Assembly (NCBI RefSeq): GCF_037076465.1 | Contig: NZ_AP028908.1 | Location: 1,116,001-1,180,000, forward strand | DNA length: 64,000 bases | Direction of reading: 5' to 3' | DNA from: Pectobacterium araliae | GTDB taxonomy: Bacteria > Pseudomonadota > Gammaproteobacteria > Enterobacterales > Enterobacteriaceae | Shown here: piece after piece, positions 19,512 through 31,188 of the stretch | Numbering within the stretch: position 1 is the stretch's first letter | How the letters are laid out: every line of letters begins with the position of its first letter | Made by a program: the position numbers and the translations under genes | The notes under the pieces: model-generated | Told to the model about the DNA's origin: nothing | The model's input: only the letters and a program-made list of their open reading frames with translations | Database searches by the model: none

Positions 19512-20786
19512 TTACGCTTTCGGAGCCGTCATTTGCTGCCCCATGACCCGCATGTCGTGACCAGTAGGCGTTTGATGAACGCGGAGATCGAACTCCGGTA
19601 AGATCGCAAAGATATGGTCGAAAATGTCAGACTGAATGCTTTCATAATCAACCCAGGCGGTCGTATTGGTAAACGCATAAATTTCCAGTGGTAACCCTTC
19701 TGACGTTGGCGCAAGCTGGCGCACCATCAGCGTCATCCCTTTATGAATGCCCGGATGCGTGCGTAGATAAACCTGAAGATAGGCACGGAACGTGCCCAAA
19801 TTCGTTAGACGACGGCCGTTTAGCGGTGATGTCAGGTCGGAATCGGATTGCGCGTTGTGCTGCTCCAGTTCGCTCTTTTTGTTCTGAATATAAGGCGACA
19901 GTAGCTTGCTGCGCAGCAATCGCGCCTGCTCGTCTTCCGTCATAAAATGCACGCTGGTGGTATCAATATTGATACTGCGCTTGATGCGTCGCCCTCCTGA
20001 TTCTGACATCGAACGCCAGTTCTTGAAGGAGTCGGACACCAACGCATAAGTGGGTATGGTGGTGACGGTATTGTCCCAGTTTTTCACCTTTACCGTCGTT
20101 AGCCCGATGTCGATAACCGCACCGTCAGCGCCGTATTTCGGCATTTCGAGCCAGTCTCCCAGTGTCAGCATGTCGTTAGCGGAGAGCTGGATGCCCGCGA
20201 CCAGCCCCATAATCGGATCTTTGAACACTAACATCAGCACGGCGGCCATCGCACCTAACCCACTAATCAGAAGCAGCGGCGATTTCCCGATGAGTAGTGA
20301 TACCACCATAATGCTGATGACGACGGTGGCGATCAGTTTCAGACTCTGGAAGATTCCACGCAGCGGCAATTGAGCGGCGATTTTAGTTCGAGCGGAGACA
20401 TTGAGCAGCACATCGAGTAGCGAGAACAGGGACAGCAACGCAAAAATCATGATCCACACTTGGGAGCAAATGATGAGCGCTTCACGGGTTTCACTCTGTG
20501 AGGGAAGCCACACAAAAACCTGAATATTCAGGATCACCCCTTGTAGCAAGAAGGCCAGCCGGTTAAACAAGTTGTGTTGCGTCAGTGCCTGTTTCCACCC
20601 GCGTCCCTCGGTTTTTCCCGGCTTATTCAGTGAACGAAGAACCATCCGTTTCAGCACAACCTGATGAAAAATCAGATGGATGACGGCAGAAATGAGCAAT
20701 ATCAGCCCAAGAACAATCAGTAACGCAATGATGCTAGCGTGTTCTATTCCAGCTTCTCTCAGCCACAGTGCGAGGTTTTGTTGCAT
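19512..20786 (-). CDS. YbdG-type mechanosensitive channel (MscS family)
   Basis: A 424-residue inner-membrane protein of the MscS superfamily, most like E. coli YbdG (415 residues), a miniconductance channel linked to osmotic stress. Several membrane helices occupy about residues 18-190. The pore-lining and beta-domain region follows: [21 protein letters not shown] and [30 protein letters not shown]. The start at 20786 (MQQNLALWL) has GGAGA six bases upstream; the frame extends to 20828 without support. The C-terminus approaches the IS, with about 15 bp to its right repeat, and appears intact. It is not at this place in E. coli. Confidence 0.88.
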   Translation of the reverse strand: MQQNLALWLREAGIEHASIIALLIVLGLILLISAVIHLIFHQVVLKRMVLRSLNKPGKTEGRGWKQALTQHNLFNRLAFLLQGVILNIQVFVWLPSQSETREALIICSQVWIMIFALLSLFSLLDVLLNVSARTKIAAQLPLRGIFQSLKLIATVVISIMVVSLLIGKSPLLLISGLGAMAAVLMLVFKDPIMGLVAGIQLSANDMLTLGDWLEMPKYGADGAVIDIGLTTVKVKNWDNTVTTIPTYALVSDSFKNWRSMSESGGRRIKRSINIDTTSVHFMTEDEQARLLRSKLLSPYIQNKKSELEQHNAQSDSDLTSPLNGRRLTNLGTFRAYLQVYLRTHPGIHKGMTLMVRQLAPTSEGLPLEIYAFTNTTAWVDYESIQSDIFDHIFAILPEFDLRVHQTPTGHDMRVMGQQMTAPKA

Positions 20787-20925
20787 GCGTTCTCCTTTTA
20801 TTCCAATCAATCTGTCGTGCGTTAACACGATGTGATATTAAGGCTAAGGATTTAGCGCATTGAGTCAACCTTTTGTATTTTCTGGGATCGCGTAGGAAAG
20901 GTGAGCAGTGGGGACACACACATCA

Positions 20926-20957
20926 CGAAAAAAAGCCAGTCACATAGCAACTGGCTT
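20926..20957 (-). terminator. Rho-independent terminator of the peroxiredoxin gene
   Basis: On the minus strand AAGCCAGT and ACTGGCTT form an 8-bp stem around an 8-base loop, followed by a run of seven T residues. Confidence 0.88.
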
Positions 20958-20992
20958 GATTATCACATTACCGAAAGGGCAACGGTGAAGGA

Positions 20993-21595
20993 TTACAGCT
21001 TGTCGGCGTTTTCAGACAGGTATTTCGCTACGCCATCTGGTGACGCGCCCATACCTGATTTCCCTTTTTCCCACTGTGCCGGGCAGACTTCGCCGTGCTC
21101 TTCGTGGAATTGCAGAGCGTCAACGGTACGCAGCATTTCATCAATATTACGACCCAGTGGCAGATCGTTCACCACCTGATGGCGAACCACGCCGTTTTTG
21201 TCGATCAGGAAAGAACCACGCAGTGCAACACCCGCTTCAGGGTGCTCAATGCCGTAGGCCTTCTGGATTTCGCGCTTAATGTCAGCAACCATCGCATATT
21301 GCACTTCGCCGATGCCGCCTTTGTCCACAGGGGTTTTACGCCATGCGTTGTGAACAAACTCAGAATCGAAAGAAACACCAACCACTTCTACGCCACGTTT
21401 CTTGAACTCGGCATAGCGGTGATCGAAAGCAATCAGTTCTGATGGGCAAACGAAGGTAAAGTCCATCGGCCAGAAGAAGATCACGGCAGCTTTACCGTTG
21501 ATGTGCTTCTTCAGGTTGAAATTTTCGACGATTTCGCCACTGCCTAAAACGGCAGCTGCTGTGAAGTCTGGGGCTTGACGAGTTACCAGGACCAT
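20993..21595 (-). CDS. 2-Cys peroxiredoxin (AhpC/TSA family)
   Basis: A 200-residue typical 2-Cys peroxiredoxin that reduces hydrogen peroxide and organic peroxides. The peroxidatic Cys is C50 in DFTFVCPSE; the resolving Cys is C171 in HGEVCPAQW. It resembles the TsaA/AhpC Prx1 group, with a longer C-terminus (KYLSENADKL) than E. coli AhpC. No ahpF reductase gene is adjacent, so it likely uses thioredoxin or a distant reductase; this is inference. An OxyR-like site lies 105-141 bp upstream of its start and a strong terminator follows. It appears monocistronic. Confidence 0.93.
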   Translation of the reverse strand: MVLVTRQAPDFTAAAVLGSGEIVENFNLKKHINGKAAVIFFWPMDFTFVCPSELIAFDHRYAEFKKRGVEVVGVSFDSEFVHNAWRKTPVDKGGIGEVQYAMVADIKREIQKAYGIEHPEAGVALRGSFLIDKNGVVRHQVVNDLPLGRNIDEMLRTVDALQFHEEHGEVCPAQWEKGKSGMGASPDGVAKYLSENADKL

Positions 21596-21699
21596 AATTA
21601 CTCCTGTAAATAGCGGTTAATGAACGGAAGATGTAAAAAACAGCGATCAGTATAGGGATTCTGCCTGAGTGAATACAGGCAAAGAGACCAATCAATGAG

Positions 21700-21736
21700 A
21701 TAGTTTCTGCCTATTGAACTCATCGCTATTTCCTTT
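21700..21736 (-). promoter_or_regulatory. Candidate OxyR binding site upstream of the peroxiredoxin gene
   Basis: ATAG-N7-CTAT (21700-21714) matches one OxyR half exactly. After a 7-base spacer, ATCG-N7-CTTT (21722-21736) matches the second half partly, giving about 13 of 16 conserved positions in the four-tetranucleotide OxyR pattern. The location upstream of a peroxide-reducing enzyme makes it plausible. Confidence 0.55.
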
Positions 21737-21806
21737 CAATAGACTACATTAACCCTTTTAATAGAAAGGACAATAGGTTGCGTAGAAAAACGGAAAAGTT
21801 GTGAGC

Positions 21807-22388
21807 TCACAGCTGTTGCGCCTTCGCTAACTGCATCATGCGTGGATAAAATTGCCAGAAAAGTGTTTCAAATTGGTGATAGTGCGGTTCGATATCCTGA
21901 AAAGAGCCGGACAGCGCGGCCAGCTTCGGGCGGCGTACCGACATTCTGTGCAGCACATCGGCGATAAACGGCAGTTCCGCATAGCGCGTCAACCAACGTT
22001 CTGGCCACAGATAGCGATTCAGGTTTTGAAAGCGTTCAGGCGTTTGCGCCAGATGCGGCTCGATTTGTGATTGTGCATCGTCGATAAAGGCTTGCAAGGG
22101 CGTATCCGGCACCAGCTGTAGCCAGTGACGCGCAAGATAGTGATCCCACAACACATCCAACGTAATTGGCGACACGCGGCGGAATTCATCGCTGAAATAC
22201 TGACGCGCCTGTTTGACTTCCGGCAGGCTGTCAGTCAGCGAGTCAACGCGGCGATGTAGACGAATACCCGCGACGATGTCGTCAGCGTAGCTGTCCTGTG
22301 GGTTGCCGCGCACAAAATCCGCCATCAGATTACCTAATAGGGAGCTGTCGGCCAGCGTGGCCAGATGTAGGTGTGCAAGAAAATTCAT
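21807..22388 (-). CDS. acpH: Acyl carrier protein phosphodiesterase
   Basis: A 193-residue protein equal in length to E. coli AcpH (YajB), which removes the 4'-phosphopantetheine group from acyl carrier protein. The N-terminal [10 protein letters not shown] and [12 protein letters not shown] and the HD-like [10 protein letters not shown] and [10 protein letters not shown] segments hold the likely metal-binding His and Asp residues. It is divergent from queA, as in E. coli, with 131 bp between the starts. Confidence 0.92.
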   Translation of the reverse strand: MNFLAHLHLATLADSSLLGNLMADFVRGNPQDSYADDIVAGIRLHRRVDSLTDSLPEVKQARQYFSDEFRRVSPITLDVLWDHYLARHWLQLVPDTPLQAFIDDAQSQIEPHLAQTPERFQNLNRYLWPERWLTRYAELPFIADVLHRMSVRRPKLAALSGSFQDIEPHYHQFETLFWQFYPRMMQLAKAQQL

Positions 22389-22519
22389 CGTGACAGTATA
22401 ACCCTTTTCTATTGGGTATAATGCATTCCGCGACTCAGATGCTTATTTCTTGCAGCCATGCGCTTGCGGCTCTAGACTAGGCCGCCCATTTTTATGTACT
22501 AACAGTTAAGTGAATTGCC

Positions 22520-23587
22520 ATGCGTGTTGCTGATTTTTCGTTTGAACTTCCTGAATCATTGATTGCTCATTATCCACAAGCGGAACGCAGTGGTTGCCGT
22601 TTGCTGTCGCTGGATGGGCCGACGGGAAATCTGACGCACGGCGTATTTACCGATTTGTTGGAAAAACTGAACCCAGGCGATCTGCTGGTGTTCAATAACA
22701 CGCGCGTGATTCCGGCACGTTTGTTTGGCCGTAAAGCCAGCGGCGGCAAGCTGGAAGTATTGGTGGAGCGCGTGTTGGACGATCGTCGGGTATTGGCGCA
22801 CGTTCGGGCGTCAAAAGCGCCAAAACCGGGCACGGAACTGCTGCTAGGTGATGACGAAAGCGTCAAGGCCACGATGGCGGCGCGTCACGATGCGCTGTTT
22901 GAGCTGCATTTCGATGATTCCCGCGATGTTCTGTCGATCCTGAATGCTATCGGCCATATGCCGTTGCCACCTTACATTGACAGGCCTGATGAAGACGCTG
23001 ACCGTGAGCTGTATCAGACGGTGTATAGCCAGCGTCCCGGGGCTGTAGCGGCGCCGACGGCGGGGTTGCATTTTGATGAGCCGATGCTAGCCGCGCTACG
23101 CGAAAAAGGCATTGAAATGGCGTTCGTCACCCTGCACGTCGGTGCGGGAACTTTCCAGCCAGTACGCGTCGATACGATTGAAGATCACATCATGCACGCC
23201 GAATATGCTGAAGTGCCGCAGGAGGTCGTCGATGCTGTTCTGGCATGCAAAGCGCGGGGGAATCGCGTGATCGCTGTGGGTACGACATCGGTTCGCTCAC
23301 TGGAAAGCGCCGCTCAGGCCAGTCAGGATGCACTGATTGCACCGTTCTTCGACGATACCAAAATCTTTATCTATCCGGGTTATCACTACCGCGTTATTGA
23401 CACGCTAGTGACCAATTTCCATTTGCCCGAATCGACGTTAATCATGCTGGTGTCGGCCTTCGCCGGTTACCAGAACACGATGTCTGCCTACCGTGAAGCG
23501 GTAGCAGAGCAATATCGTTTTTTCAGCTACGGTGATGCGATGTTTATTACGCACAACCCGATGGCTGAACAGGAAAAAGTGGGATAA
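22520..23587 (+). CDS. queA: S-adenosylmethionine:tRNA ribosyltransferase-isomerase
   Basis: A 355-residue enzyme that transfers and isomerises the ribose of S-adenosylmethionine to preQ1 in tRNA, giving epoxyqueuosine. The N-terminal [19 protein letters not shown], the [15 protein letters not shown] motif and the [15 protein letters not shown]-terminal motif are diagnostic. It is the first gene of the queA-tgt-yajC-secD-secF cluster; tgt, the preceding enzyme in the pathway, starts 97 bp downstream, and queC lies at 59.8 kb. Confidence 0.97.
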   Translation: MRVADFSFELPESLIAHYPQAERSGCRLLSLDGPTGNLTHGVFTDLLEKLNPGDLLVFNNTRVIPARLFGRKASGGKLEVLVERVLDDRRVLAHVRASKAPKPGTELLLGDDESVKATMAARHDALFELHFDDSRDVLSILNAIGHMPLPPYIDRPDEDADRELYQTVYSQRPGAVAAPTAGLHFDEPMLAALREKGIEMAFVTLHVGAGTFQPVRVDTIEDHIMHAEYAEVPQEVVDAVLACKARGNRVIAVGTTSVRSLESAAQASQDALIAPFFDDTKIFIYPGYHYRVIDTLVTNFHLPESTLIMLVSAFAGYQNTMSAYREAVAEQYRFFSYGDAMFITHNPMAEQEKVG

Positions 23588-23684
23588 ATCCTGCTTTCCG
23601 CACAATAGAAACGTCACAGACCACGCTCTGTCAGGCGTTAATACATCATTATCATCAGACTGTTTTTCTGATGCCGGAGGTTAA

Positions 23685-24830
<1,146 letters not shown>

Positions 24831-24922
24831 CAGCCCGTTTGCTATGAAGCGTTTTTACGATTGTAAGGTTGATAATTTATCTTTTTGATAGCTTATCTTT
24901 TGACAAAAAAGAGGATATTTAC

Positions 24923-25255
24923 ATGAGTCTTTTCATCTCCGATGCTGTAGCTGCAACCGGCGCTCCGGCTCAGGGAAGCCCGTACTCTCTGGTTATTATG
25001 CTGGCCGTTTTTGGTCTTATTTTCTACTTTATGATCCTGCGTCCTCAGCAAAAACGCGCCAAGGAACACAAAAAGTTAATGGATTCCATCGGCAAAGGTG
25101 ATGAAGTCTTGACGACTGGCGGTCTGGTGGGTCGCGTGACCAAAGTGTCTGAAACGGGCTATATTGCGATTGCGTTGAACGAAACCAATGAAGTGGTTAT
25201 CAAACGTGATTTCGTGGCTGCCGTGCTGCCAAAGGGCACGATTAAAGCCCTGTAA
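24923..25255 (+). CDS. yajC: Sec translocon accessory protein YajC
   Basis: A 110-residue single-span inner-membrane protein associated with SecDF. One membrane helix (about residues 19-40, ending FYFMILRPQQKR) is followed by a cytoplasmic domain with GDEVLTTGGLVGRV. The start at 24923 (MSLFISDAVAATGAPAQ) matches the family; GAGG lies 9 bases before it. An open frame continues upstream to 24869 without support. secD starts 27 bp downstream. Confidence 0.95.
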   Translation: MSLFISDAVAATGAPAQGSPYSLVIMLAVFGLIFYFMILRPQQKRAKEHKKLMDSIGKGDEVLTTGGLVGRVTKVSETGYIAIALNETNEVVIKRDFVAAVLPKGTIKAL

Positions 25256-25282
25256 TTTTTGATTTTCCCGAAGGGAACTGCC

Positions 25283-27130
25283 GTGTTAAACCGTTATCCT
25301 TTGTGGAAGTATTTGATGCTGGTCGTGGTGTTATTTGTCGGCCTGCTTTATGCACTTCCTAACCTATATGGTGAGGATCCGGCGGTACAAGTTACTGGCG
25401 CGCGGGGAACCGCCGCCAGCGAAACGACGCTGATCCAAGTCCAGAATGTCTTAAAAGAACAAAATATTACCAGTAAGTCGATTGCATTAGAAAACGGTGC
25501 AATTCTGGCTCGCTTCTCTAACCCTGATATTCAGCTCCGCGCGCGTGAAGCGCTCGTTAATGAGCTGGGTGAAAAATTCGTTGTCGCACTTAACCTTGCT
25601 CCCGCCACGCCAACCTGGCTGCGAGTGCTGGGCGCAGAGCCGATGAAGCTGGGGCTAGACCTGCGCGGCGGCGTTCACTTCCTGATGGAGGTGGATATGG
25701 ATACGGCGCTGGGTAAATTACAAGAACAAACCATGGACTCTTTGCGCAGCGACCTGCGTGAGAAGAACATTCCTTATGCCGCTGTGCGTAAGATTGATAA
25801 TTACGGCGTCGAAATTCGCTTCCGTGATGCTCAAACGCGTGATGACGGCATCAACTATCTAACGTCCCGTCATCGCAATCTGGTTCTCAGTAGTAGCGGT
25901 AGCAACCTGATGCGTGCGGTGATGTCTGACGAACGTCTGCGTGAAGCACGTGAATATGCCGTACAGCAGAATATTAATATCCTGCGTAACCGTGTGAACC
26001 AACTGGGCGTTGCAGAACCACTGGTTCAACGCCAAGGTACTGACCGCATTGTCGTTGAATTACCGGGTATTCAAGACACCGCGCGCGCGAAAGAAATTCT
26101 TGGTGCAACGGCTACGCTGGAATTCCGTCTGGTCAACAGCGATGCTGATGCGACCGCGGCGGCAAACGGTCGTGTGCCGGGTGACTCCGAAGTGAAGAAT
26201 ATGCGTGACGGTTCACCCGTTGTGCTGTTCAAACGCGTCATTCTGACGGGCGACCACATCACGGATTCCACCTCAAGCAATGACGAATACAACCGTCCTC
26301 AGGTGAATATTTCTCTGGACAGCGCGGGTGGCAACACCATGTCCAACTTCACCAAAGACAGTATCGGAAAGCTGATGGCGACGCTGTTTGTGGAATATAA
26401 AGACAGCGGCAAGAAAGATGCGACGGGTCGTTCGATACTGGAAAAACACGAAGAAGTGATCAACGTGGCGACGATTCAGTCGCGGCTGGGTAACAGCTTT
26501 CGTATTACCGGCATTGATAACCCGAACGAAGCGCGCCAGCTTTCTCTGCTGCTGCGTGCGGGTGCGCTGATTGCTCCGATCCAGATTGTAGAAGAACGTA
26601 CTATTGGGCCAACGCTGGGGATGCAAAACATCACTCAGGGGCTGGAAGCCTGTTTGTGGGGCTTGATCGCGTCGATTCTCTTTATGGTTTTCTTCTACAA
26701 GAAGTTTGGTGTGATTGCGACCAGTGCTCTGGTTGCTAACCTGGTGCTGATTGTCGGCGTGATGTCGCTGTTGCCAGGTGCAACGCTGACCATGCCGGGT
26801 ATTGCCGGTATTGTGTTGACGCTGGCGGTCGCCGTGGATGCGAACGTATTAATCAACGAACGTATCAAGGAAGAACTCAGTAATGGTCGCTCAGTGCAAC
26901 AGGCTATTCATGAGGGCTATAAAGGGGCATTCAGTTCCATTGTTGATGCGAACGTCACGACGTTGATTAAAGTCATCATCCTGTACGCAGTGGGAACGGG
27001 TTCTATCAAAGGGTTTGCTATCACCACTGCGATTGGGATTGCGACCTCAATGTTTACGGCGATCGTCGGTACTCGTGCCATCGTTAACCTGCTTTACGGC
27101 GGTAAACGCATCAACAAGCTGTCTATCTGA
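25283..27130 (+). CDS. secD: Protein translocase subunit SecD
   Basis: A 615-residue inner-membrane protein, the same length as E. coli SecD. It uses the proton-motive force with SecF to pull proteins across the membrane after SecYEG. GTG start at 25283 ([13 protein letters not shown]) with AAGGGAA upstream. The N-terminal membrane helix is followed by a large periplasmic domain ([16 protein letters not shown]) and a C-terminal bundle of membrane helices with [24 protein letters not shown]. secF begins 10 bp later. Confidence 0.97.
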   Translation: MLNRYPLWKYLMLVVVLFVGLLYALPNLYGEDPAVQVTGARGTAASETTLIQVQNVLKEQNITSKSIALENGAILARFSNPDIQLRAREALVNELGEKFVVALNLAPATPTWLRVLGAEPMKLGLDLRGGVHFLMEVDMDTALGKLQEQTMDSLRSDLREKNIPYAAVRKIDNYGVEIRFRDAQTRDDGINYLTSRHRNLVLSSSGSNLMRAVMSDERLREAREYAVQQNINILRNRVNQLGVAEPLVQRQGTDRIVVELPGIQDTARAKEILGATATLEFRLVNSDADATAAANGRVPGDSEVKNMRDGSPVVLFKRVILTGDHITDSTSSNDEYNRPQVNISLDSAGGNTMSNFTKDSIGKLMATLFVEYKDSGKKDATGRSILEKHEEVINVATIQSRLGNSFRITGIDNPNEARQLSLLLRAGALIAPIQIVEERTIGPTLGMQNITQGLEACLWGLIASILFMVFFYKKFGVIATSALVANLVLIVGVMSLLPGATLTMPGIAGIVLTLAVAVDANVLINERIKEELSNGRSVQQAIHEGYKGAFSSIVDANVTTLIKVIILYAVGTGSIKGFAITTAIGIATSMFTAIVGTRAIVNLLYGGKRINKLSI

Positions 27131-27140
27131 GGAGTGCGTT

Positions 27141-28109
27141 GTGGCACAGGAATACAACATTGAACAACTAAACCATGGGCGTAAAGTCTATGATTTCATG
27201 CGCTGGGACACATTGGCATTTGTGATTTCCGGTCTGCTGATCATTATCTCTATCGCGATTATGGGGGGGCGTGGTTTCAACTGGGGGCTCGACTTTACCG
27301 GCGGTACGGTCATTGAGATTAACCTTGAGAAACCGATCGATCTCGATGTCCTGCGCAGCTCACTGGAGACCTCTGGGTTTTCAGAGCCGCAGGTACAAAA
27401 CTTCGGTAGCAGCCGTGACGTGATGGTGCGTATGCCGCCAGTTTCTGGTAGCGAGAACGAAGCGCTCGGCAACAAAGTGCTGACGGTGGTGAATGATACC
27501 TTCCAGCAGCATGCAACGGTGAAACGTATTGAGTTCGTTGGGCCGAGTGTGGGGAGCGATTTGGCACAGGCTGGCGCATTGGCGCTGCTATCTGCACTGG
27601 TTGCTATCCTCATCTACATTGGCTTCCGCTTTGAGTGGCGTCTGGCGTTGGGTGCTGTCTTGGCGTTAGCGCATGACGTGATCATTACGATGGGGCTACT
27701 GTCTCTGTTCAGTATTGAGGTTGATCTCACGATCATTGCCTCGCTGATGTCGGTAATTGGTTATTCACTTAACGATAAGATCGTGGTGTCTGACCGTATT
27801 CGTGAGAATTTCCGCAAGATTCGTCGTGGAACACCTTACGAAATTACCAACATTTCTCTGACACAGACGCTACACCGTACCATCATCACGTCAGCGACTA
27901 CGCTGGCGATGATTTTAATTCTGATGTTCTTTGGCGGTGCGTTATTGCATGGTTTCTCGATGACGATGTTTATCGGTGTCATCATCGGTACTATCTCTTC
28001 TATCTATGTTTCTTCAGCTTTAGCGCTGAAACTGGGAATGAAGCGTGAACACCTGCTGATTCAGAAAGTGGAAAAAGAGGGGGCGGATCAACCGTCTATC
28101 CTGCCTTAA
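27141..28109 (+). CDS. secF: Protein translocase subunit SecF
   Basis: A 322-residue partner of SecD (E. coli 323). GTG start at 27141 ([20 protein letters not shown]) with GAGGAG upstream. Motifs include [15 protein letters not shown], the LAHDVIIT loop in the membrane bundle, and [21 protein letters not shown]. The C-terminus GADQPSILP equals the E. coli one. It ends the queA-secF cluster, with a bidirectional terminator behind it. Confidence 0.97.
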   Translation: MAQEYNIEQLNHGRKVYDFMRWDTLAFVISGLLIIISIAIMGGRGFNWGLDFTGGTVIEINLEKPIDLDVLRSSLETSGFSEPQVQNFGSSRDVMVRMPPVSGSENEALGNKVLTVVNDTFQQHATVKRIEFVGPSVGSDLAQAGALALLSALVAILIYIGFRFEWRLALGAVLALAHDVIITMGLLSLFSIEVDLTIIASLMSVIGYSLNDKIVVSDRIRENFRKIRRGTPYEITNISLTQTLHRTIITSATTLAMILILMFFGGALLHGFSMTMFIGVIIGTISSIYVSSALALKLGMKREHLLIQKVEKEGADQPSILP

Positions 28110-28126
28110 TTTGCTGGTTGTAAACA

Positions 28127-28153
28127 TAAAAACCCCGCGTCGCGGGGTTTTTT
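28127..28153. terminator. Bidirectional terminator between secF and yajI
   Basis: AAAACCCCG-CGTCG-CGGGGTTTT: strong GC stem with A-run before and T-run after, serving both convergent genes. Confidence 0.92.
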
Positions 28154-28176
28154 GCATCTTAGCGTTGGGAAATGCG

Positions 28177-28746
28177 TTAAGGAGATTCGGTTGCAGCAAC
28201 AGGCGGCGGACTCTGTATTTCCTGAACCTGATGTAAACGAATAAAACCAAGCTCTTCCGGCGATAACCCGCTCAGACGCAATTCAATAATCGCTTCAGCT
28301 TTGGGTAACAATGTGGGCGAGACAACAAAGGACTGTGTTTGCGTATCCCCCACTAAAGGCTTCCCGCTCACGGGGTCGAGGCGTCCCCAGTCCAACTGTG
28401 CGCTAAAGGCGGGTAATCCCTTCGCATCAAGCGTGCGAATATGTAATAACGCGCTGGTTCCGTTCGCTTCTGTCTCTATATTGCGTAACGAGATGCTGAG
28501 CCTGCCAATGCTGCTTTCTAGCTGTATGCTCGTCTGCGCCGCCGGCAGTAAATAAACACCAGAGGTAGATTGGGAATTCAACGCATTTTGCCGCTCTAAC
28601 GCCGTGGCCTGATCGGTCAGCGTTTGTAATTGGTGGTTTAGCTGACCTATCTGATTCTGCAATTTGGGCATCTGGCGTTGTTCGGCGCACCCCGCTAACA
28701 ATAACAGCGCTGGCAGGAAGGTCAGTACGCGATATCGGGTTCTCAT
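28177..28746 (-). CDS. yajI: DUF3251 outer-membrane lipoprotein (YajI-like)
   Basis: A 189-residue predicted lipoprotein. The signal peptide ends in a lipobox LLLAGC with the lipidated Cys at residue 20. A short coiled-coil region (about 28-58, LQNQIGQLNHQLQTLTDQ) precedes a beta-rich domain. It sits where E. coli yajI lies, upstream of nrdR and divergent from it, and has the same general design. The sequence match was judged by eye only. Function is unknown. Confidence 0.75.
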   Translation of the reverse strand: MRTRYRVLTFLPALLLLAGCAEQRQMPKLQNQIGQLNHQLQTLTDQATALERQNALNSQSTSGVYLLPAAQTSIQLESSIGRLSISLRNIETEANGTSALLHIRTLDAKGLPAFSAQLDWGRLDPVSGKPLVGDTQTQSFVVSPTLLPKAEAIIELRLSGLSPEELGFIRLHQVQEIQSPPPVAATESP

Positions 28747-28955
28747 GTCTGTGGTTCCCCTTTCGATGTCTTATTCATTGATCCCTGTAGCTGAGTTTAG
28801 CCGTGATTAAGCCTAAGTCATAGGTGAGACAGCTTTTTTCATCCGCTTACCGGAAGAGATGCGAAACCCTTCGCAACGTGAATCAGGAGTTTTGGTTAGT
28901 CCGTTAATTCAGGGTAAACTGTCTTTACGTTAAGGATTACTGGTCAGGACGCATC

Positions 28956-29405
28956 ATGCATTGCCCATTTTGTTCCGCTGTTGATACTAAAGTCATTGAT
29001 TCCCGTCTGGTCGGCGAAGGTTCGCAAGTCCGTCGTCGTCGGCAGTGTCTGGTTTGTCATGAACGCTTCACCACGTTTGAAGTGGCTGAACTGGTGATGC
29101 CGCGAGTCATCAAAAGCAATGAAGTACGCGAGCCGTTTAATGAAGACAAATTGCGTAGCGGGATGTTGAAAGCGCTGGAAAAAAGGCCAGTGAGTTCTGA
29201 TGACGTCGAAATGGCGATTAATCACATAAAATCTCATCTTCGTGCGACCGGAGAGCGCGAGGTGACGACCAAAATGGTAGGCAATCTGGTAATGGAAGCG
29301 CTGAGAAAGCTGGATAAAGTGGCTTATATCCGCTTTGCCTCGGTGTATCGCAGCTTTGAAGATATTCGTGAATTTGGCGAAGAGATTGCGCGTTTGCAGG
29401 ATTAA
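28956..29405 (+). CDS. nrdR: Transcriptional repressor NrdR
   Basis: A 149-residue repressor of ribonucleotide reductase genes, same length as in E. coli. The N-terminal zinc ribbon has CPFC and CLVC with the RRRRQC basic stretch between; the ATP-cone domain follows (about 49-139, [18 protein letters not shown]). It binds NrdR boxes when loaded with ATP/dATP. It heads the nrdR-ribD-ribH-nusB-thiL operon. Confidence 0.97.
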   Translation: MHCPFCSAVDTKVIDSRLVGEGSQVRRRRQCLVCHERFTTFEVAELVMPRVIKSNEVREPFNEDKLRSGMLKALEKRPVSSDDVEMAINHIKSHLRATGEREVTTKMVGNLVMEALRKLDKVAYIRFASVYRSFEDIREFGEEIARLQD

Positions 29406-29440
29406 GTCGTGTCGACTCGACAAAGATAAGAGGGACGGGA

Positions 29441-30577
29441 ATGAGCGTTTTTCAGGAAAACGGCCAATTGCCGCAGGATGAATTCTACATGGCGCGTGCG
29501 TTAGAGCTGGCGCGTCGTGGCCGTTTTACGACGGCACCTAACCCCAATGTTGGCTGCGTGATCGTGCGTGATGGCGAAATTGTGGGCGAAGGCTACCATT
29601 TCCGTGCGGGTGAACCCCATGCCGAAGTGCATGCGCTGAGAATGGCGGGGGAACGCGCACGTGGTGCGACGGCCTACGTCACATTGGAGCCTTGCAGCCA
29701 CCACGGCCGAACGCCGCCTTGTGCCGACGCGCTGATTACCGCTGGTGTTTCCCGTGTGGTGGCCGCGATGCAAGATCCAAATCCACAGGTCGCAGGTCGT
29801 GGTTTACATCGCTTACAGCAAGCAGGGATTACCGTTAGTCATGGCGTGATGATGGCTGACGCTGAGAAGGTGAATGTCGGTTTTCTGAAACGCATGCGAA
29901 CGGGTTTTCCTTACGTTCAGCTCAAAATGGCGGCGTCTTTGGATGGACGTACTGCGATGGCCTCGGGAGAAAGCCAGTGGATCACCTCGCCGCAGGCGCG
30001 GCAGGATGTACAGCGTTTTCGCGCGGAGAGCGCCGCGATTCTGAGCAGCAGTGCGACTGTATTGGCCGATGATCCTTCTCTCACCGTGCGGTGGTTAGAA
30101 TTGGATGCTGATGTTCAGAAGCGCTATTCAGAAGCGGATCTCAGGCAGCCAGTTAGAGTGATTGTGGACAGCCAGCAGCGGGTCACGCCGCAACATCGTG
30201 TTGTTAACCAACCGGGTGAGACCTGGCTGGCACGCGTGCAGGCAGATGAACAAGCGTGGCCGCAGGGCGTTGAGCAAGTCATGCTACCGCAGCACAATGG
30301 CGGTGTTGATCTGGTGGCACTGATGATGGTGCTAGGGAGACGGCAGATTAACTCCGTCTGGGTTGAGGCCGGAGCGAGTTTGGCCGGGGCGTTGCTTAAT
30401 GCGGGTGTCGTTGATGAACTGATTGTTTATCTTGCCCCCAAACTGTTGGGTGAAAATGCCCGTTCGCTGTGCCTCTTGCCAGGGCTAGATCAACTGTCTC
30501 AGGCACCGGAATTTGACCTCGCAGAGGTTCGCCAGATTGGTCCAGATTTGCGATTACGCCTGAGACCCAAATTCTGA
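29441..30577 (+). CDS. ribD: Bifunctional riboflavin deaminase/reductase RibD
   Basis: A 378-residue enzyme catalysing two steps of riboflavin synthesis. The N-terminal deaminase domain (about 1-150) has the zinc site HAE in GEPHAEVHAL and CSHHGRTPPC. The C-terminal reductase domain starts near PYVQLKMAASLDGRTA and contains the VEAGASLAGALL substrate loop. Slightly longer than E. coli RibD (367). It lies between nrdR and ribH, as in E. coli. Confidence 0.97.
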   Translation: MSVFQENGQLPQDEFYMARALELARRGRFTTAPNPNVGCVIVRDGEIVGEGYHFRAGEPHAEVHALRMAGERARGATAYVTLEPCSHHGRTPPCADALITAGVSRVVAAMQDPNPQVAGRGLHRLQQAGITVSHGVMMADAEKVNVGFLKRMRTGFPYVQLKMAASLDGRTAMASGESQWITSPQARQDVQRFRAESAAILSSSATVLADDPSLTVRWLELDADVQKRYSEADLRQPVRVIVDSQQRVTPQHRVVNQPGETWLARVQADEQAWPQGVEQVMLPQHNGGVDLVALMMVLGRRQINSVWVEAGASLAGALLNAGVVDELIVYLAPKLLGENARSLCLLPGLDQLSQAPEFDLAEVRQIGPDLRLRLRPKF

Positions 30578-30687
30578 TACAGATGTAAATACGTGGCACA
30601 GGCCCGACAAAACCGGATACGTGCCAACAAAAATTATGATAGAATCCGCCCCCCTGCGGGCCATAAAGACCAGATACAAGGAAAGCT

Positions 30688-31164
30688 ATGAACGTTATCG
30701 AAGGTGTTGTTGCTACTCCTGATGCCCGTGTGGCGATTGCGATTGCGCGTTTTAACCATTTTATTAACGACAGCCTGCTGGAAGGTGCGCTTGATGCATT
30801 GAAACGCATCGGTCAGGTTAAAGACGAAAACATCACCGTTGTGTGGGTGCCGGGTGCTTACGAACTGCCATTGACGGTTCGTGCGCTGACCAAAAGTGCG
30901 AAAAATGGCGGATATGATGCCGTGATTGCTCTGGGAACGGTCATCCGTGGTGGAACAGCGCATTTTGAATTTGTTGCTGGCGAATGTAGCTCTGGCTTGT
31001 CCTCCGTTGCGATGGACAGCGAAATCCCTGTCGCTTTCGGCGTTCTGACGACGGAAAGTATTGAACAGGCGATTGAGCGTGCTGGCACGAAGGCGGGGAA
31101 CAAAGGTGCAGAAGCTGCCTTGACCGCGCTAGAAATGATTAATGTATTGAAAGCGATTAAGTAA
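30688..31164 (+). CDS. ribH: 6,7-dimethyl-8-ribityllumazine synthase
   Basis: A 158-residue enzyme that condenses the RibD-pathway aminopyrimidine with dihydroxybutanone phosphate; it forms icosahedral or pentameric assemblies. [31 protein letters not shown] and [14 protein letters not shown] are the active-site segments. Known as ribE in E. coli (ribH elsewhere). AAGGAAAGCT precedes the ATG. nusB starts 24 bp downstream. Confidence 0.97.
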   Translation: MNVIEGVVATPDARVAIAIARFNHFINDSLLEGALDALKRIGQVKDENITVVWVPGAYELPLTVRALTKSAKNGGYDAVIALGTVIRGGTAHFEFVAGECSSGLSSVAMDSEIPVAFGVLTTESIEQAIERAGTKAGNKGAEAALTALEMINVLKAIK

Positions 31165-31188
31165 GCCTGATTAAGTAAGGGGAATTCC

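Noticed and set aside
22389..22519. Possible preQ1 riboswitch ahead of queA
   Set aside because: No C-rich loop or A-rich tail pattern of preQ1 aptamers was seen; queA is not a usual target in enterobacteria.
25259..25282. Upstream extension of secD
   Set aside because: The GTG at 25283 gives exactly the 615-residue family length and N-terminus; the extension overlaps the ribosome binding site.
28944..29423. 159-residue minus-strand frame opposite nrdR
   Set aside because: Shadow of nrdR, which is an exact-length family match.
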